DNA of 64,000 bases from Labrenzia sp. 011 (GTDB taxonomy: Bacteria; Pseudomonadota; Alphaproteobacteria; Rhizobiales; Stappiaceae), in contig NZ_QCYM01000005.1 in the NCBI RefSeq assembly GCF_003075075.1, positions 1-64,000 on the forward strand, in the 5' to 3' direction. Both the position numbers and the translations under genes were made by a program. Below, piece by piece: positions 1 through 8,462 of this stretch. The notes under the pieces are model-generated. The model was not told where the DNA came from and ran no database searches. It saw only the letters and a list, made by a program, of their open reading frames with translations. How positions within the stretch are numbered: the stretch's first letter is position 1; each line of letters begins with the position of its first letter.

Positions 1-209
1 CATCTTGTCCGTCTAGAATAATTTTGTTCTGCGTGAATTGTTTTGGCAAGAGGGTGGAGTGTATAGGTTTTTGTTGCTTAACGCTATTTCAGCGCGGTAA
101 TCGCGTTCAAATTGGGAAACTTCCGATCAGCCGTTTGCACCAAAATCAATGATCAACCTCTTTGGAAACCACACTGGGCCAAACGCAGGACTGTGCGGGA
201 ACAACGCGA

Positions 210-944
210 ATGGTGTCAAAAATTTTTCTGTTGCGCACAGTGGTTTGGCTTGCTATGGCCGTCGCGGCGTCCCTGATAATTTATATTTTCTTCTGTGTGG
301 ACGACAAAACCTGGGCGGCACAGGCAGCATCCACAGCTAGAAACGCCGGCTATCTGATCAATCTATTTGCATTTGTTCTTATTCTGAGTTCCGGGCAGTT
401 TCGGCTCTTTGGCCTGAATATTTTCTTCCTGCTATTGATGCTGGTGTGCGCGGTTTTCGGCTTGATAGATGCTTTTCCCGGGACCGGAGGGCGGTACGGC
501 AACCAATGGGCTGATATCTCGGCGGGGATCGGATTGCTCAACTACCTGGCAATGAGTCTGATTTTACACGAGCAATGGACGATTGCGTTTACTGTTCTGG
601 GCGGGGCGTTTCCCGCCGTGACGTTGGGCACATATGTTGCGTTGACCTCTCCTCTGGAAAGGGAATTCGCAGACATCGACCCCGAATCAACCTGCATGTA
701 CCGCATTGAGCAACCTGATGTGGGCGGCATCAAGTTCGATCGTATTTACTCGTTCTCCGAATTGAACCTTGGCTTTTTCATTGGCGAACATTCTCCACGG
801 GTTGCAAAGATCAAGGGAGATGATGCCTATCTGTGGAGATATGCCGCGCGAGAATTTTCAAGACCCTTTCGCGGTTCCAGCCTGCCATCAGATCTGTTTT
901 CCGAATTGGTTCGGAACTGTACAATTCATCCCGGAAAAATCTGA
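210..944 (+). CDS. Unrecognised multi-pass membrane protein
   Basis: I do not recognise this 244-residue protein. About five hydrophobic segments can be read (roughly residues 7-30, 46-61, 67-89, 104-119 and 123-146), followed by a soluble C-terminal region of about 95 residues with no motif I know. The ATG at 210 is chosen because it places the first membrane segment close to the N-terminus; a TTG at 162 would add 16 polar residues and neither start has a clear ribosome binding site. The gene stands alone, and its codon use is less GC-biased than that of the genes to its right. An integral membrane location is well supported; function is unknown. Confidence 0.6.
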   Translation: MVSKIFLLRTVVWLAMAVAASLIIYIFFCVDDKTWAAQAASTARNAGYLINLFAFVLILSSGQFRLFGLNIFFLLLMLVCAVFGLIDAFPGTGGRYGNQWADISAGIGLLNYLAMSLILHEQWTIAFTVLGGAFPAVTLGTYVALTSPLEREFADIDPESTCMYRIEQPDVGGIKFDRIYSFSELNLGFFIGEHSPRVAKIKGDDAYLWRYAAREFSRPFRGSSLPSDLFSELVRNCTIHPGKI

Positions 945-1031
945 GTTCCATTGACCAGCGGATGCCCGGCCCGACTCCCGGGAAGCGCAGGGGAGCGGAA
1001 ACCAGCAAAGCCTTGATCACCGCGATTGGTA

Positions 1032-1700
1032 TCAGGCCCCCGGAACCTCGGAGGACTGGCGCAGGAATTCTCCTGTCTGCTGGTAGTGACTGCGCAGCCG
1101 GCTGGAGGCCAGGTCGGCATCGCGCGCCACCGCGGCTTCCAGAATTTCGCGGTGTTCCCCGGGAACGTCGCGGGTGCCGTAATTCTGCGAGCGGCCCGCA
1201 AGATACCGGTAGCGGACGTTCAGGTCGTAAAGCTGGCTGCAGTAGCGCAGCAGGATCGGTGAAGCGCAGTTCGCGAGCATGGCCATGTGGAAGGTCTTGT
1301 GCAGCTCCTCGAAGACCGGAATGTCGGCCGGATCGACCCGGGCCATGCGATGATGGGCCAGGACGATGGTTTCCTCCCAGGCGTCATCCGCATGGGCAAT
1401 GCTCTGCCTGAGGGCCATGTCCTCCAGCGCGCAGCGCAGCATCAGGATCTCGCTGAAGTTCTGATGGCTGACGGGCGCGGCGCGAAAGCCGCGCTGGTCG
1501 AGCCGTTCGACAAGCTGGTCCGAAACCAGAAGGCTCAGCGCTTCGCGAATGGGGGAGGCGCCGGTTTCAAGACGTTCCTTGAGATTCTCGATCTTGAGTT
1601 TCTCGCCCGGGCGCAGTTCCCCGGTCACGATCATCTGGCGAAGCGCGGAATAGGCCGTTTGCGTGGCCGAGATGATCGATGACTGGGCAACTGTATCCAT
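1032..1700 (-). CDS. GntR-family transcriptional regulator (FCD/FadR subfamily)
   Basis: The 222-residue protein has an N-terminal winged helix-turn-helix (about residues 10-75, with YSALRQMIVTGELRPGEKL and ASPIREALSLL as in GntR) and an all-helical FCD ligand domain carrying the usual LRCALEDMAL, FHMAM and GEHREIL segments. FCD proteins normally sense small carboxylic acids through a metal held by Asp and His. It is the last gene of a minus-strand block with a TAXI-TRAP transporter and a cupin, so it probably controls uptake of that substrate. The perfect palindrome at 5358-5369 in the transporter promoter is a candidate operator. The ligand is unknown. Confidence 0.88.
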   Translation of the reverse strand: MDTVAQSSIISATQTAYSALRQMIVTGELRPGEKLKIENLKERLETGASPIREALSLLVSDQLVERLDQRGFRAAPVSHQNFSEILMLRCALEDMALRQSIAHADDAWEETIVLAHHRMARVDPADIPVFEELHKTFHMAMLANCASPILLRYCSQLYDLNVRYRYLAGRSQNYGTRDVPGEHREILEAAVARDADLASSRLRSHYQQTGEFLRQSSEVPGA

Positions 1701-1817
1701 TTTGAAATTATCCTGAAAAATCCTGAGGCTGGAAGCCCGGGCGCACCATATTCACCGGGTCGGGTGTTCGCAAGCGACAGCCCGGAACGAGGGGGGCTGC
1801 CCCGGAGTTGCCCACAG

Positions 1818-2405
1818 TCAGGACCGGTTGCGGGACGGAATTCCCCGCCGGTCGTCTTCGGCGGCGTCCCGGCGCGTGACAGCGTCGACAAGAACGAAGG
1901 CGATGATGCATGTTTCGCTGCCCCGGTTCGACCAGGCATGATTGGTGCCGCGCTGGATGACCACGTCGCCGGCCTTGAGCAGCACGTCGTCTTCGGGCGC
2001 GTCCATCAGCATCCAGATCTCCCCTGTCAGAATGATCGCGTAGTCGAGGCTGTCGGTGCGATGCATGAAGGGATGGCGCGCGTCCTCGACGATATTGGCG
2101 GCTGCGCCCATTTCGGCAAATGCGGCACGGCCGTCGAGGCCCGCCAGGACCTCGGGATCTTCCGGCTTGAATTCCACGCAGCGGAAAACGCTGCCATTGG
2201 TGGGCGGATGAAGGATGAAGTCGCCGGTGCAGGTCTCGGTCGGTCCGTCATATTCCGCCGGAGTTCCGTCCGAGAGCCAGAAATTCGTCAGCCGTACGCC
2301 CGGCCGGTTCGGTCGTTCGAGATATTGGGCCGCGACCGTATCGCTCTCGATGATCGCCTTGCCGCCGGCATCATGTCCAGTGACGACCCGCCGAAATTCT
2401 CTCAT
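1818..2405 (-). CDS. Cupin-domain protein
   Basis: A 195-residue protein with a C-terminal cupin core: HRTDSLDYAIILTGE is motif 1 with an N-terminal His, and AGDVVIQRGTNHAWSN is motif 2 with its His. The first ~90 residues form an extra beta-rich region. The start ATG overlaps the stop of the upstream TRAP permease by four bases (ATGA), so the two are probably translationally coupled. Single-domain cupins of this type bind a metal and may act as small isomerases, dioxygenases or sensors. The role here is presumably processing of the compound imported by the adjacent TRAP system; the reaction cannot be read from sequence. Confidence 0.8.
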   Translation of the reverse strand: MREFRRVVTGHDAGGKAIIESDTVAAQYLERPNRPGVRLTNFWLSDGTPAEYDGPTETCTGDFILHPPTNGSVFRCVEFKPEDPEVLAGLDGRAAFAEMGAAANIVEDARHPFMHRTDSLDYAIILTGEIWMLMDAPEDDVLLKAGDVVIQRGTNHAWSNRGSETCIIAFVLVDAVTRRDAAEDDRRGIPSRNRS

Positions 2406-4303
2406 GTTTCGTTCCTTCTGAATAAGTCGCGTTTTTTGCGAAGCTGGAAGTGGGAGACGGCCCAGAGCGCGGCCAGCAGACAAAGACCCAGACCGGCGCT
2501 CAGCGGATGCTGCAGCAGCAACAGCACGCCGGCCAGGGCTGCCGCCCCACGCGCCACAGGGGAAATCCTGTCCTGAATGACACCGATGACGGCAACAGCG
2601 ATCGCTCCGACACCAAGCATGCCCGTGATCACGGCCATGAGATTTTCCGGGAGCGTTCCCTGAAGCAGCAGCCCCGGACCGAAACAGAAGGCAAAGGGCA
2701 GGATGAAGCTCGGAGCCGCATAGGCGGCGGCTGTCCATCCCGAGCGGTTGATATCCGCTCCCGCGATGCCTCCGGCAACATAGGCCGCCAGGGCGACCGG
2801 CGGCGTGATGGTGGAGATGCAGCCGAAATAGAAGACGAAGAAATGGGAGGTCAGCAGCGGAATGCCCATCTTTACCAGCGCGGGCGCAACCACCGTTGCC
2901 AGGATCAGATAGGCAGCCGTCGTCGGCAGGCCCATGCCGAGTATGATCGAGGCCCCCATGGTCAGCATCAGGGCGATGATCTGGTTGCCGCCGGCGCCCA
3001 TGTCGATCAGCACGGCGATCTTGGAGCCCAGGCCCGTCATGCCCAGGATACCGGCGATGATGCCGGCCGCGGCGCAGGCCGCCGAAATGGTCACGACCCC
3101 GTTCGCCCCGTCCACGATCGCACCGGCGATCTGGCGCAGGAGATCGGCCCCGCCCATGCGCCGGGTCAGGGCCGTGGCGGCGATCAGCACCACCATTGCC
3201 CACAGGGAGGCCTTGAAGGGCGAATATCCCCACAGCATCAGCCCGATCAGCAGGGCGAAGGCCAGGATGAAGGGCAGACCGTTCCAGAGAACCTTGGCCA
3301 TGGGGCGGTCGTCGGTCTGGTCCGCCGGTGCTGCCGTGATTCCGCTTTTGACCGCGCGCAGATGAACGACGAACAGGACCGTGGCGAAGAAGAGGATCGC
3401 CGGAAGCAGGCCTGCCGCCATGACCTGCGGATAGGAGACGCCCACGACCTCGGCCATGATGAATGCCGCGGCGCCCATCACAGGCGGCATGATCTGGCCG
3501 CCGGTCGAGGCCACCGCCTCGATGGCCGCGGCCTGATGCGGCTGGTAGCCCTCGCGTTTCATCAGGGGGATCGTCAAGGTGCCGGTGACGGCGACATTGC
3601 CGGCGGCGGAGCCCGACACCATGCCGATCAGCGCCGAGAAGAGAACGGCGGACTTGGCGCTTGCGGCCCGCAGCCCGCGGGTCAGCCGGCTGGCGATTTC
3701 GAAGAAGAACTCTCCGGCCCCCAGCCGCGAGAGCAGCGCTCCGAATATGGTGAAGGTGACGATATAGGTGGCCGCGACCCCCACCGGAATTCCGTAAATG
3801 CCCTGGGTATCCGTCGTCAGGAAGGCGACAACCCGCTCGAACCCGTAGCCGCGTCCCTGCAGGATACCAGGAAGATAGGGGCTGAAGAAGGGATAGGCGA
3901 AAAACAGTCCGGCGATGACGGCAAGCACCGTTCCCACGCCGCGCCGCGCCGCCTCGAAGACCAGGACAACGATGACGATGCCCGCGTAATAGTCGTTTGC
4001 GGTTGTCATGCCGCCGCTGAAGGCAATGGCCTTCCAGCGTGACAGCAGCCAGAGGCTCGCCAGAATGCCGGCGCCGATCAGCACCATGTCGATCCCGCGC
4101 GCGATCCGGCTGTGCGCCAGGCGCGTTGCCGCCGGCTGGCGGGCGAAGAGGATCGTCAGGGCGAACATCAGGTGGGTCAGGCGCAATTCCATCGTCGAGA
4201 TCGACACGAATCCCGAAACCACAAGCAGCTGGTAGGCGCCGAACAGGAAGGCGACAGCGGTCAGGATCGAGGGTTTCCGGAAGTGCCGGGCTGGCTGGCT
4301 CAT
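2402..4303 (-). CDS. TRAP transporter fused permease (4TM/12TM)
   Basis: This 633-residue protein is almost wholly hydrophobic and has the fused architecture seen with TAXI binding proteins: an N-terminal four-helix block related to the small DctQ subunit, then the large DctM-like unit. Typical DctM signatures are visible, including GSAAGNVAVTGTLTIPLM, ASTGGQIMPPVMGAAAF and GMGLPTTAAYLI. It would drive ion-coupled uptake of an organic acid delivered by the TAXI protein encoded 69 bases upstream. A perfect 10-bp hairpin (4340-4364) separates the two genes. The final helices run into the ATGA overlap with the cupin gene. Confidence 0.92.
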   Translation of the reverse strand: MSQPARHFRKPSILTAVAFLFGAYQLLVVSGFVSISTMELRLTHLMFALTILFARQPAATRLAHSRIARGIDMVLIGAGILASLWLLSRWKAIAFSGGMTTANDYYAGIVIVVLVFEAARRGVGTVLAVIAGLFFAYPFFSPYLPGILQGRGYGFERVVAFLTTDTQGIYGIPVGVAATYIVTFTIFGALLSRLGAGEFFFEIASRLTRGLRAASAKSAVLFSALIGMVSGSAAGNVAVTGTLTIPLMKREGYQPHQAAAIEAVASTGGQIMPPVMGAAAFIMAEVVGVSYPQVMAAGLLPAILFFATVLFVVHLRAVKSGITAAPADQTDDRPMAKVLWNGLPFILAFALLIGLMLWGYSPFKASLWAMVVLIAATALTRRMGGADLLRQIAGAIVDGANGVVTISAACAAAGIIAGILGMTGLGSKIAVLIDMGAGGNQIIALMLTMGASIILGMGLPTTAAYLILATVVAPALVKMGIPLLTSHFFVFYFGCISTITPPVALAAYVAGGIAGADINRSGWTAAAYAAPSFILPFAFCFGPGLLLQGTLPENLMAVITGMLGVGAIAVAVIGVIQDRISPVARGAAALAGVLLLLQHPLSAGLGLCLLAALWAVSHFQLRKKRDLFRRNET

Positions 4304-4339
4304 GAGGGACTCTGGCGCTTGGGTCTTCAGGGGAAAAAG

Positions 4340-4364
4340 GGCACGGGGAGCCTGTCCCCGTGCC
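4340..4364 (-). promoter_or_regulatory. Intercistronic RNA hairpin after the TAXI gene
   Basis: A perfect 10-bp GC-rich inverted repeat (GGCACGGGGA with TCCCCGTGCC) with a 5-nt loop starts 8 nt after the TAXI stop codon and precedes the permease gene. Such elements commonly protect the binding-protein part of a transcript from 3' exonucleases or cause partial termination, so that binding protein is made in excess of permease. Confidence 0.65.
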
Positions 4365-4372
4365 GGGAGCGA

Positions 4373-5299
4373 TCAGTCGCCGAAATAGGCGGCGGCGCCC
4401 TCGTGCAGGTCGATGGACAGGCTGCTGGCCCGGCTCTTGTCGATCTGCCTGGCGTTGGCGTTCTCCGCTGCGAATTCGTCGAGATGGTCGTAGATCGCGG
4501 CGGTGATCGCTTCGGCCTTTTCCGGCGGCATGTCCGCACTGACGATGAGCATGTTGGTCACGCCGAGCACGCCGGAATCGGCGTCCATGCCGTAGACATC
4601 CGCAGGAATGTCATAGGTGCTGTAGGCCGGGTTCTGTTCCAGGATCTCTTTCAGCTTGTCCGCCTCGAAAGTGATCATGCGGAGCTTTCCCGAGGCAGCG
4701 GCCTGCATGACCGCGGCGGCCGGATAGCCGGACAGGGCGAGTGCGGCATCCACCGCGCCGTCGGACAACTGGCTGAAGCCGTCCCCGTAGCTCAGGAAGC
4801 TGGGGGTGATGTCGTCAAGCGTCATGTCGTGAATCGGCATGATATTGTTCAGGAAGCCGAGCGTCCCGCCTCCGGCCGGCCCGACAGCGACACGCTTGCC
4901 GCGCAGGTCTCCGAAGCTTTGAATATCCGATCCGGCCGGCACGACCATGTGGAGCACGCTGGGATGAAGCGGGCCGAGCGCGCGCAGGTCCATCGGGTTT
5001 CCGTCATAGGCACCGCGACCGGCAACTGCGTCGGCCGCCAGGTTGGCGGAGGTGATGCCCAGTTCCACCTCTCCGGCGGAAACGAGACGCGGGTTCTGCA
5101 CCGATCCCTGGGTGACGATGGGCACCATGCTCAGGTCGTCCCCGGCATATTCGTTGACCAGATTGGAGATGCTTTGCCCGATCGGGAAAAAGGCGCCGCC
5201 GACACTGGCGGTTCCGATGCGGTATTCTTCCGCCTGTGCGGTCATGGCGGCCGCGCTGAACAGAGCGGCGGCCGCGATGGTTTTCAGATTGAGTGACAT
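4373..5299 (-). CDS. TAXI-family TRAP transporter substrate-binding protein
   Basis: A 308-residue periplasmic binding protein. It starts with a Sec signal peptide (MSLNLKTIAAAALFSAAAM, cleavage after TAQA), then the family hallmark GTASVGGAFFPIG near the mature N-terminus, and GKRVAVGPAGGGT in the first lobe. TAXI proteins serve fused 4TM/12TM TRAP permeases, exactly what follows. The ATG is preceded by GGAGGAT. It is first in the minus-strand operon TAXI - permease - cupin - GntR. Known TAXI ligands are small organic acids or amino acids; none can be assigned here. Confidence 0.92.
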   Translation of the reverse strand: MSLNLKTIAAAALFSAAAMTAQAEEYRIGTASVGGAFFPIGQSISNLVNEYAGDDLSMVPIVTQGSVQNPRLVSAGEVELGITSANLAADAVAGRGAYDGNPMDLRALGPLHPSVLHMVVPAGSDIQSFGDLRGKRVAVGPAGGGTLGFLNNIMPIHDMTLDDITPSFLSYGDGFSQLSDGAVDAALALSGYPAAAVMQAAASGKLRMITFEADKLKEILEQNPAYSTYDIPADVYGMDADSGVLGVTNMLIVSADMPPEKAEAITAAIYDHLDEFAAENANARQIDKSRASSLSIDLHEGAAAYFGD

Positions 5300-5357
5300 T
5301 GTATGGATCCTCCCTATGAGGGAACCATAACAACGACATTTTTATCTTACAATAATT

Positions 5358-5369
5358 AATATCGATATT
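5358..5369. promoter_or_regulatory. Candidate operator in the TAXI-TRAP promoter
   Basis: The 12-bp perfect palindrome AATATCGATATT sits in an AT-rich stretch (about 5325-5375) between the TAXI gene and the IclR gene, 59-70 bases upstream of the TAXI start. Its position suits a dimeric regulator such as the GntR protein encoded at the end of the operon. Inference from position and symmetry only. Confidence 0.35.
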
Positions 5370-5411
5370 TTTAACGGCGCAGAAAATCGCCCCAATATGG
5401 ATTGGTGCCTG

Positions 5412-6209
5412 CTACGGCGTCGTGTCCGGACGATCCTGTTCCATCATGCGCTCCACATGCTTTGCCGTCAGCCGCAGGGTCGCTTCCACCTTGGGACGGA
5501 TCTCCTTGAAGCGGGTCGAGGGCACGGGAACGGAGATCGAATGAATGTCGCCGGACCAGTCCCGGAAGGCGAAACCGATGGCCGAGATGCCGCGGGTGTG
5601 TTCATCCAGGTCATAGGCAAGACCGTTCTTCCTGACTTCGGCCAGGGTCTCCATGAACGTGGACAGGTCACGCTTGATACCCTGGCGGCTCCATTCCGTG
5701 AGCGCCAGATCCCGGGCTGTCGTGTCGTCGAGCAGGGCAAGGCAGGAGAGGCCGTTGGCGGTGCTCGTCAGGGGAAAGGCTTCTCCGACCGAGGAAACGG
5801 TCCGCAGCCGGTGGGTTCCGGGCACCTGGTCGAGAAAGATCATGGCCGGTCCGCGCAGAACGGAAAGGTCGGCCGTTTCTCCGGTCGCCTGGGAGAGTTC
5901 CGTAAGGTGGAGCCGGCAGCATTCGACAATGTTGTAGCGGGCGGCCTCGGCCAGAGCGCTCAGCTCCGGGCCCAGCCGGAGCTTGCCGCCATTGGCGCCG
6001 GAAATCACCAGCCGCTCCTTCTGCAGCGCGCCGACAATGCGCTGCACGGTCGAGCGCGGCAGGCTGACCGCCTCGGCGATCTGGCCGAGGCTCATGCCCG
6101 ACTGGTCCTCCTTCAGGGATCTCAGGATCTTGGCGGCCCGTTCAATGACCTGAATGCCGTTACGGCCCCGATCTGGCTCGGTGCCGAGGGAGGTTTCTTC
6201 TGCGCTCAT
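5412..6209 (-). CDS. IclR-family transcriptional regulator
   Basis: A 265-residue protein with an N-terminal winged helix-turn-helix (LGQIAEAVSLPRSTVQRIVGA, about residues 40-60) and the C-terminal IclR effector domain, including SVGEAFPLTSTANGLSCLAL and a late GDIHSISVPVP strand. It is transcribed divergently from the cyclase gene across a 206-bp intergenic region, the usual arrangement for a regulator controlling the catabolic block to its right and itself. An interrupted palindrome at 6307-6320 lies in that gap. IclR proteins respond to aromatic or small organic acids; the effector is unknown. Confidence 0.92.
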   Translation of the reverse strand: MSAEETSLGTEPDRGRNGIQVIERAAKILRSLKEDQSGMSLGQIAEAVSLPRSTVQRIVGALQKERLVISGANGGKLRLGPELSALAEAARYNIVECCRLHLTELSQATGETADLSVLRGPAMIFLDQVPGTHRLRTVSSVGEAFPLTSTANGLSCLALLDDTTARDLALTEWSRQGIKRDLSTFMETLAEVRKNGLAYDLDEHTRGISAIGFAFRDWSGDIHSISVPVPSTRFKEIRPKVEATLRLTAKHVERMMEQDRPDTTP

Positions 6210-6306
6210 GATGTGACAGCCGGTTCTTTTTTGGTTTGTGGAGATGGGAATGTCCCACCATACGGTACAAGTGGCCTGGGATGCAAATAATTATTGACTG
6301 CCATGC

Positions 6307-6320
6307 GGTGCATATGTACC
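6307..6320. promoter_or_regulatory. Candidate IclR operator
   Basis: GGTGCATATGTACC is a 14-bp palindrome with one symmetric mismatch pair, in the divergent region between the IclR and cyclase genes. A related half-site GGTAC occurs about 45 bases to the left. IclR proteins typically bind such interrupted palindromes between divergent promoters. Not tested. Confidence 0.4.
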
Positions 6321-6380
6321 ATCATGCGAAACAGTGTCATTGATATCTGTCACTAGGAAACATAGTCATCAGTATCGCAA

Positions 6381-6396
6381 CACCGCTTCGGCGGTG
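6381..6396 (+). promoter_or_regulatory. Leader hairpin with UUCG tetraloop before the cyclase gene
   Basis: CACCGC-TTCG-GCGGTG is a perfect 6-bp stem closed by the exceptionally stable cUUCGg tetraloop. It ends two bases before the strong ribosome binding site AGGGAGGAG (6398-6406) of the cyclase gene. It could keep the leader open around the ribosome binding site or stabilise the 5' end of the mRNA. Confidence 0.5.
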
Positions 6397-6415
6397 CAGG
6401 GAGGAGTATTGCGAA

Positions 6416-7252
6416 ATGGTTGAAATCCGCGGCATCGAGTTCCAGTCGAATACCGAAAACGACATGGGGCTGGAGTTCTACAACCTCAGCCACCGCTTCG
6501 GGTACCAGTGCCCAAACTGGCCTTATTTCCGGGACGTTCAGATCGAGCGCATGCACTACATGGCCAAGTCCGGTGTTCTGAGCCAGACGATCACCACGAC
6601 GATGCATGTGACCACCCACATCGACGCGCCCGCGCATGTGGTGCAGGGAACGCCGTTCATCGACGAAGTGCCGCTGCCGCATTTCTTCGGCTCGGGTCTC
6701 GTTGTGTCCGTCCCCAAGAAGAAATGGGAGCAGATCACTGCTGACGACCTTGAAAAGGCCTGCGGCCATGCGATCAGGAAGAACGACGTCCTGATCATCA
6801 ATACCGGCTGGCACAAGGTCTATGACGACGGCGACTATTTCCCCTACTGCCCCGGTCTGGTGCCTTCGGCAGCCGACTGGATTGTCGAAAAGGGCGTGAA
6901 GGTCGTCGGTCACGACACGCAGGCCAACGATCACCCGCTGGCAACCGCCATCGGTCCGCATCGCAACGGCCCGCTGCTGCCGCATCTGGCGGACGAGTAC
7001 AAGGAATGGTCCGGCGGCATTGCCTGGGACGAGGCCTTCCCGGAGTGGGAGCCGGTGCACAACAAGCTGTTTTCCAACGGAATTCTCGGAATCGAGAATG
7101 TCGGCGGCGATCTCGATGCGGTCACCGGCAAGCGCTGCACCTTTGCATTCTTTCCCTGGAACTGGGACCGCGGCGACGGCTGTATCATCCGTCTTGTCGC
7201 CATGATCGACAAGGGACAGAAATACCGGATCGAGGCCGGCGAGAACTTCTGA
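6416..7252 (+). CDS. Cyclase-family metal hydrolase (PF04199)
   Basis: A 278-residue protein with the family motif HVTTHIDAPAH, giving metal ligands H64, H68, D70 and H74. The family includes bacterial kynurenine formamidase and isatin hydrolase and opens cyclic or linear amides, imides or lactones with a divalent metal. The C-terminal half carries GHDTQANDHPLA and an FFPWNWDRGDG segment. The ATG follows AGGGAGGAG with good spacing. It is first in a long plus-strand block, so it probably performs an early step on the imported substrate. No tryptophan-pathway genes are nearby, so a kynurenine role is unlikely. Confidence 0.85.
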   Translation: MVEIRGIEFQSNTENDMGLEFYNLSHRFGYQCPNWPYFRDVQIERMHYMAKSGVLSQTITTTMHVTTHIDAPAHVVQGTPFIDEVPLPHFFGSGLVVSVPKKKWEQITADDLEKACGHAIRKNDVLIINTGWHKVYDDGDYFPYCPGLVPSAADWIVEKGVKVVGHDTQANDHPLATAIGPHRNGPLLPHLADEYKEWSGGIAWDEAFPEWEPVHNKLFSNGILGIENVGGDLDAVTGKRCTFAFFPWNWDRGDGCIIRLVAMIDKGQKYRIEAGENF

Positions 7253-7255
7253 GCC

Positions 7256-7276
7256 GCTGCCGCCCGAAGCGGCGGC
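7256..7276 (+). promoter_or_regulatory. Hairpin between cyclase and cupin genes
   Basis: GCTGCCGC-CCGAA-GCGGCGGC forms an 8-bp stem with one G-U pair, starting three bases after the cyclase stop codon and followed by TTTCC. It may lower transcription or stability of the distal genes, or protect the cyclase message. Confidence 0.4.
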
Positions 7277-7312
7277 TTTCCATGAACTTGCGATCCACGG
7301 GAGGGGAGCGCA

Positions 7313-7660
7313 ATGCATATCAAGCGTTTCGAGGAAGCGCAGGCCTATGAGGCCCCCAATCACTGGGGCGTCCACGGGCTCCGCTTGCAGGGTTTCGAAG
7401 AGGGAGGACCGACCAATCAGTGGGTCGGCTTCTCCCAGTTCCTGCCGGGCGGAGGTGCCGGGCCCGATTCAACACCCTTTGAAAAAGTCTATGTCGTGCT
7501 CGATGGCGAAATGACCATCGAGTGGGACGGCGGGTGCGAAGTGCTGCGCGCCATGGACAGTTGCACCATCCCGCCCGGGGTGGTGCGGCGGATCGAGAAC
7601 AGGTCGAACCACGTCTGCAAGATGCTGGTCGTCGTACCCTACCCGCCGGAGGCAATCTGA
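7313..7660 (+). CDS. Small cupin protein
   Basis: A 115-residue single-domain cupin. Motif 1 is loosely kept (PFEKVYVVLDGEMTIEWDG) and motif 2 is DSCTIPPGVVRRIENRS. The usual His in each motif is replaced or absent, so metal binding is uncertain and a structural or chaperone-like role is possible. Its stop codon overlaps the start of the next gene (ATGA), implying translational coupling with the SDR enzyme. An AGGGGAG ribosome binding site precedes the ATG. Confidence 0.8.
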   Translation: MHIKRFEEAQAYEAPNHWGVHGLRLQGFEEGGPTNQWVGFSQFLPGGGAGPDSTPFEKVYVVLDGEMTIEWDGGCEVLRAMDSCTIPPGVVRRIENRSNHVCKMLVVVPYPPEAI

Positions 7661-8460
7661 TGACGGACAGCTGGACCAATCCCCTCGGTCTCTTCGACGT
7701 GTCGGGCAAGGTGGCCCTGATCACGGGCGCTTCCGGCGCACTCGGCGCGGTCGCCGCCAGGGCGCTCGCCGGGGCTGGCTGCAAGCTGGTGCTTGCGGCT
7801 GGCAATGAGGCGGCTCTCAAGGCGGTCGTGACCGATTGCGAGGCTCTTGGCGCCGAGGTCGCCTCGATGAGCATACGCCCGTCCGACGAGGCCGCATGCG
7901 ATCAATTGGTCGCCCTCGCGGTTGAGCGTTTCGGCGCGCTCGACGTGCTGGTCGTGGCATCCGGCATGAACAAGGTTGCCAAGATCGAAGACCTGACCCC
8001 GGCCGATTTCGAAAACGTCATGAATGCCAATGTGACCCAGTCATGGCTTCTGGCGCGGGCTGCCGCACGGCAGATGAAGACGCAGTCGGACGGCGGCAAG
8101 ATCGTGCTGGTCTCTTCCGCGCGCGGGCTGCTGGGACATCCGGCAGGCTATACCGCCTATTGCGCCTCCAAGGCGGCGGTCGACGGCATCACCAAGGCGC
8201 TGGGCTGCGAGCTCGGTGAAGACAACATCACGGTCAACGCCATCGCGCCGACCGTGTTCCGCTCGCCGCTGACCGCCTGGATGTTCGAGGACAACGAAAA
8301 GGCCAGGGGCTTCCGGGACGGATTTCTCGCCCGTGTGCCCAAGGGGCGTCTCGGCGAGCCGGAAGACCTGATCGGTCCCCTGCTGTTCCTCGCCTCGCGC
8401 GCTTCCGATTTCTACACCGGGCATATCCTTTATGCCGATGGCGGATACACGGCGGGCTGA
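7660..8460 (+). CDS. Short-chain dehydrogenase/reductase
   Basis: A classical SDR of 266 residues: cofactor motif TGASGALG at residues 22-29, catalytic Ser152/153 in LVSSARG, and the catalytic pair Y167 and K171 in YCASK, followed by the usual NAIAPTVFRSPL loop. It oxidises or reduces a secondary alcohol or ketone with NAD(P). Residue 101 in VASGMN takes the place of the common NNAG. It is coupled to the upstream cupin and lies two bases before the 3-hydroxyacyl-CoA dehydrogenase-like gene, so two consecutive oxidoreductases act in this pathway. Substrate unknown. Confidence 0.92.
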   Translation: MTDSWTNPLGLFDVSGKVALITGASGALGAVAARALAGAGCKLVLAAGNEAALKAVVTDCEALGAEVASMSIRPSDEAACDQLVALAVERFGALDVLVVASGMNKVAKIEDLTPADFENVMNANVTQSWLLARAAARQMKTQSDGGKIVLVSSARGLLGHPAGYTAYCASKAAVDGITKALGCELGEDNITVNAIAPTVFRSPLTAWMFEDNEKARGFRDGFLARVPKGRLGEPEDLIGPLLFLASRASDFYTGHILYADGGYTAG

Positions 8461-8462
8461 AG

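Noticed and set aside
1778..1804. AGCCC/GGGCT stem between the GntR and cupin genes
   Set aside because: Five-bp stem with a long loop, too weak to support termination or attenuation.
2450..4042. A 530-residue open frame opposite the TRAP permease
   Set aside because: Composition dominated by Gly, Arg, Asp, His and Gln, typical of the antisense of hydrophobic membrane-protein codons.
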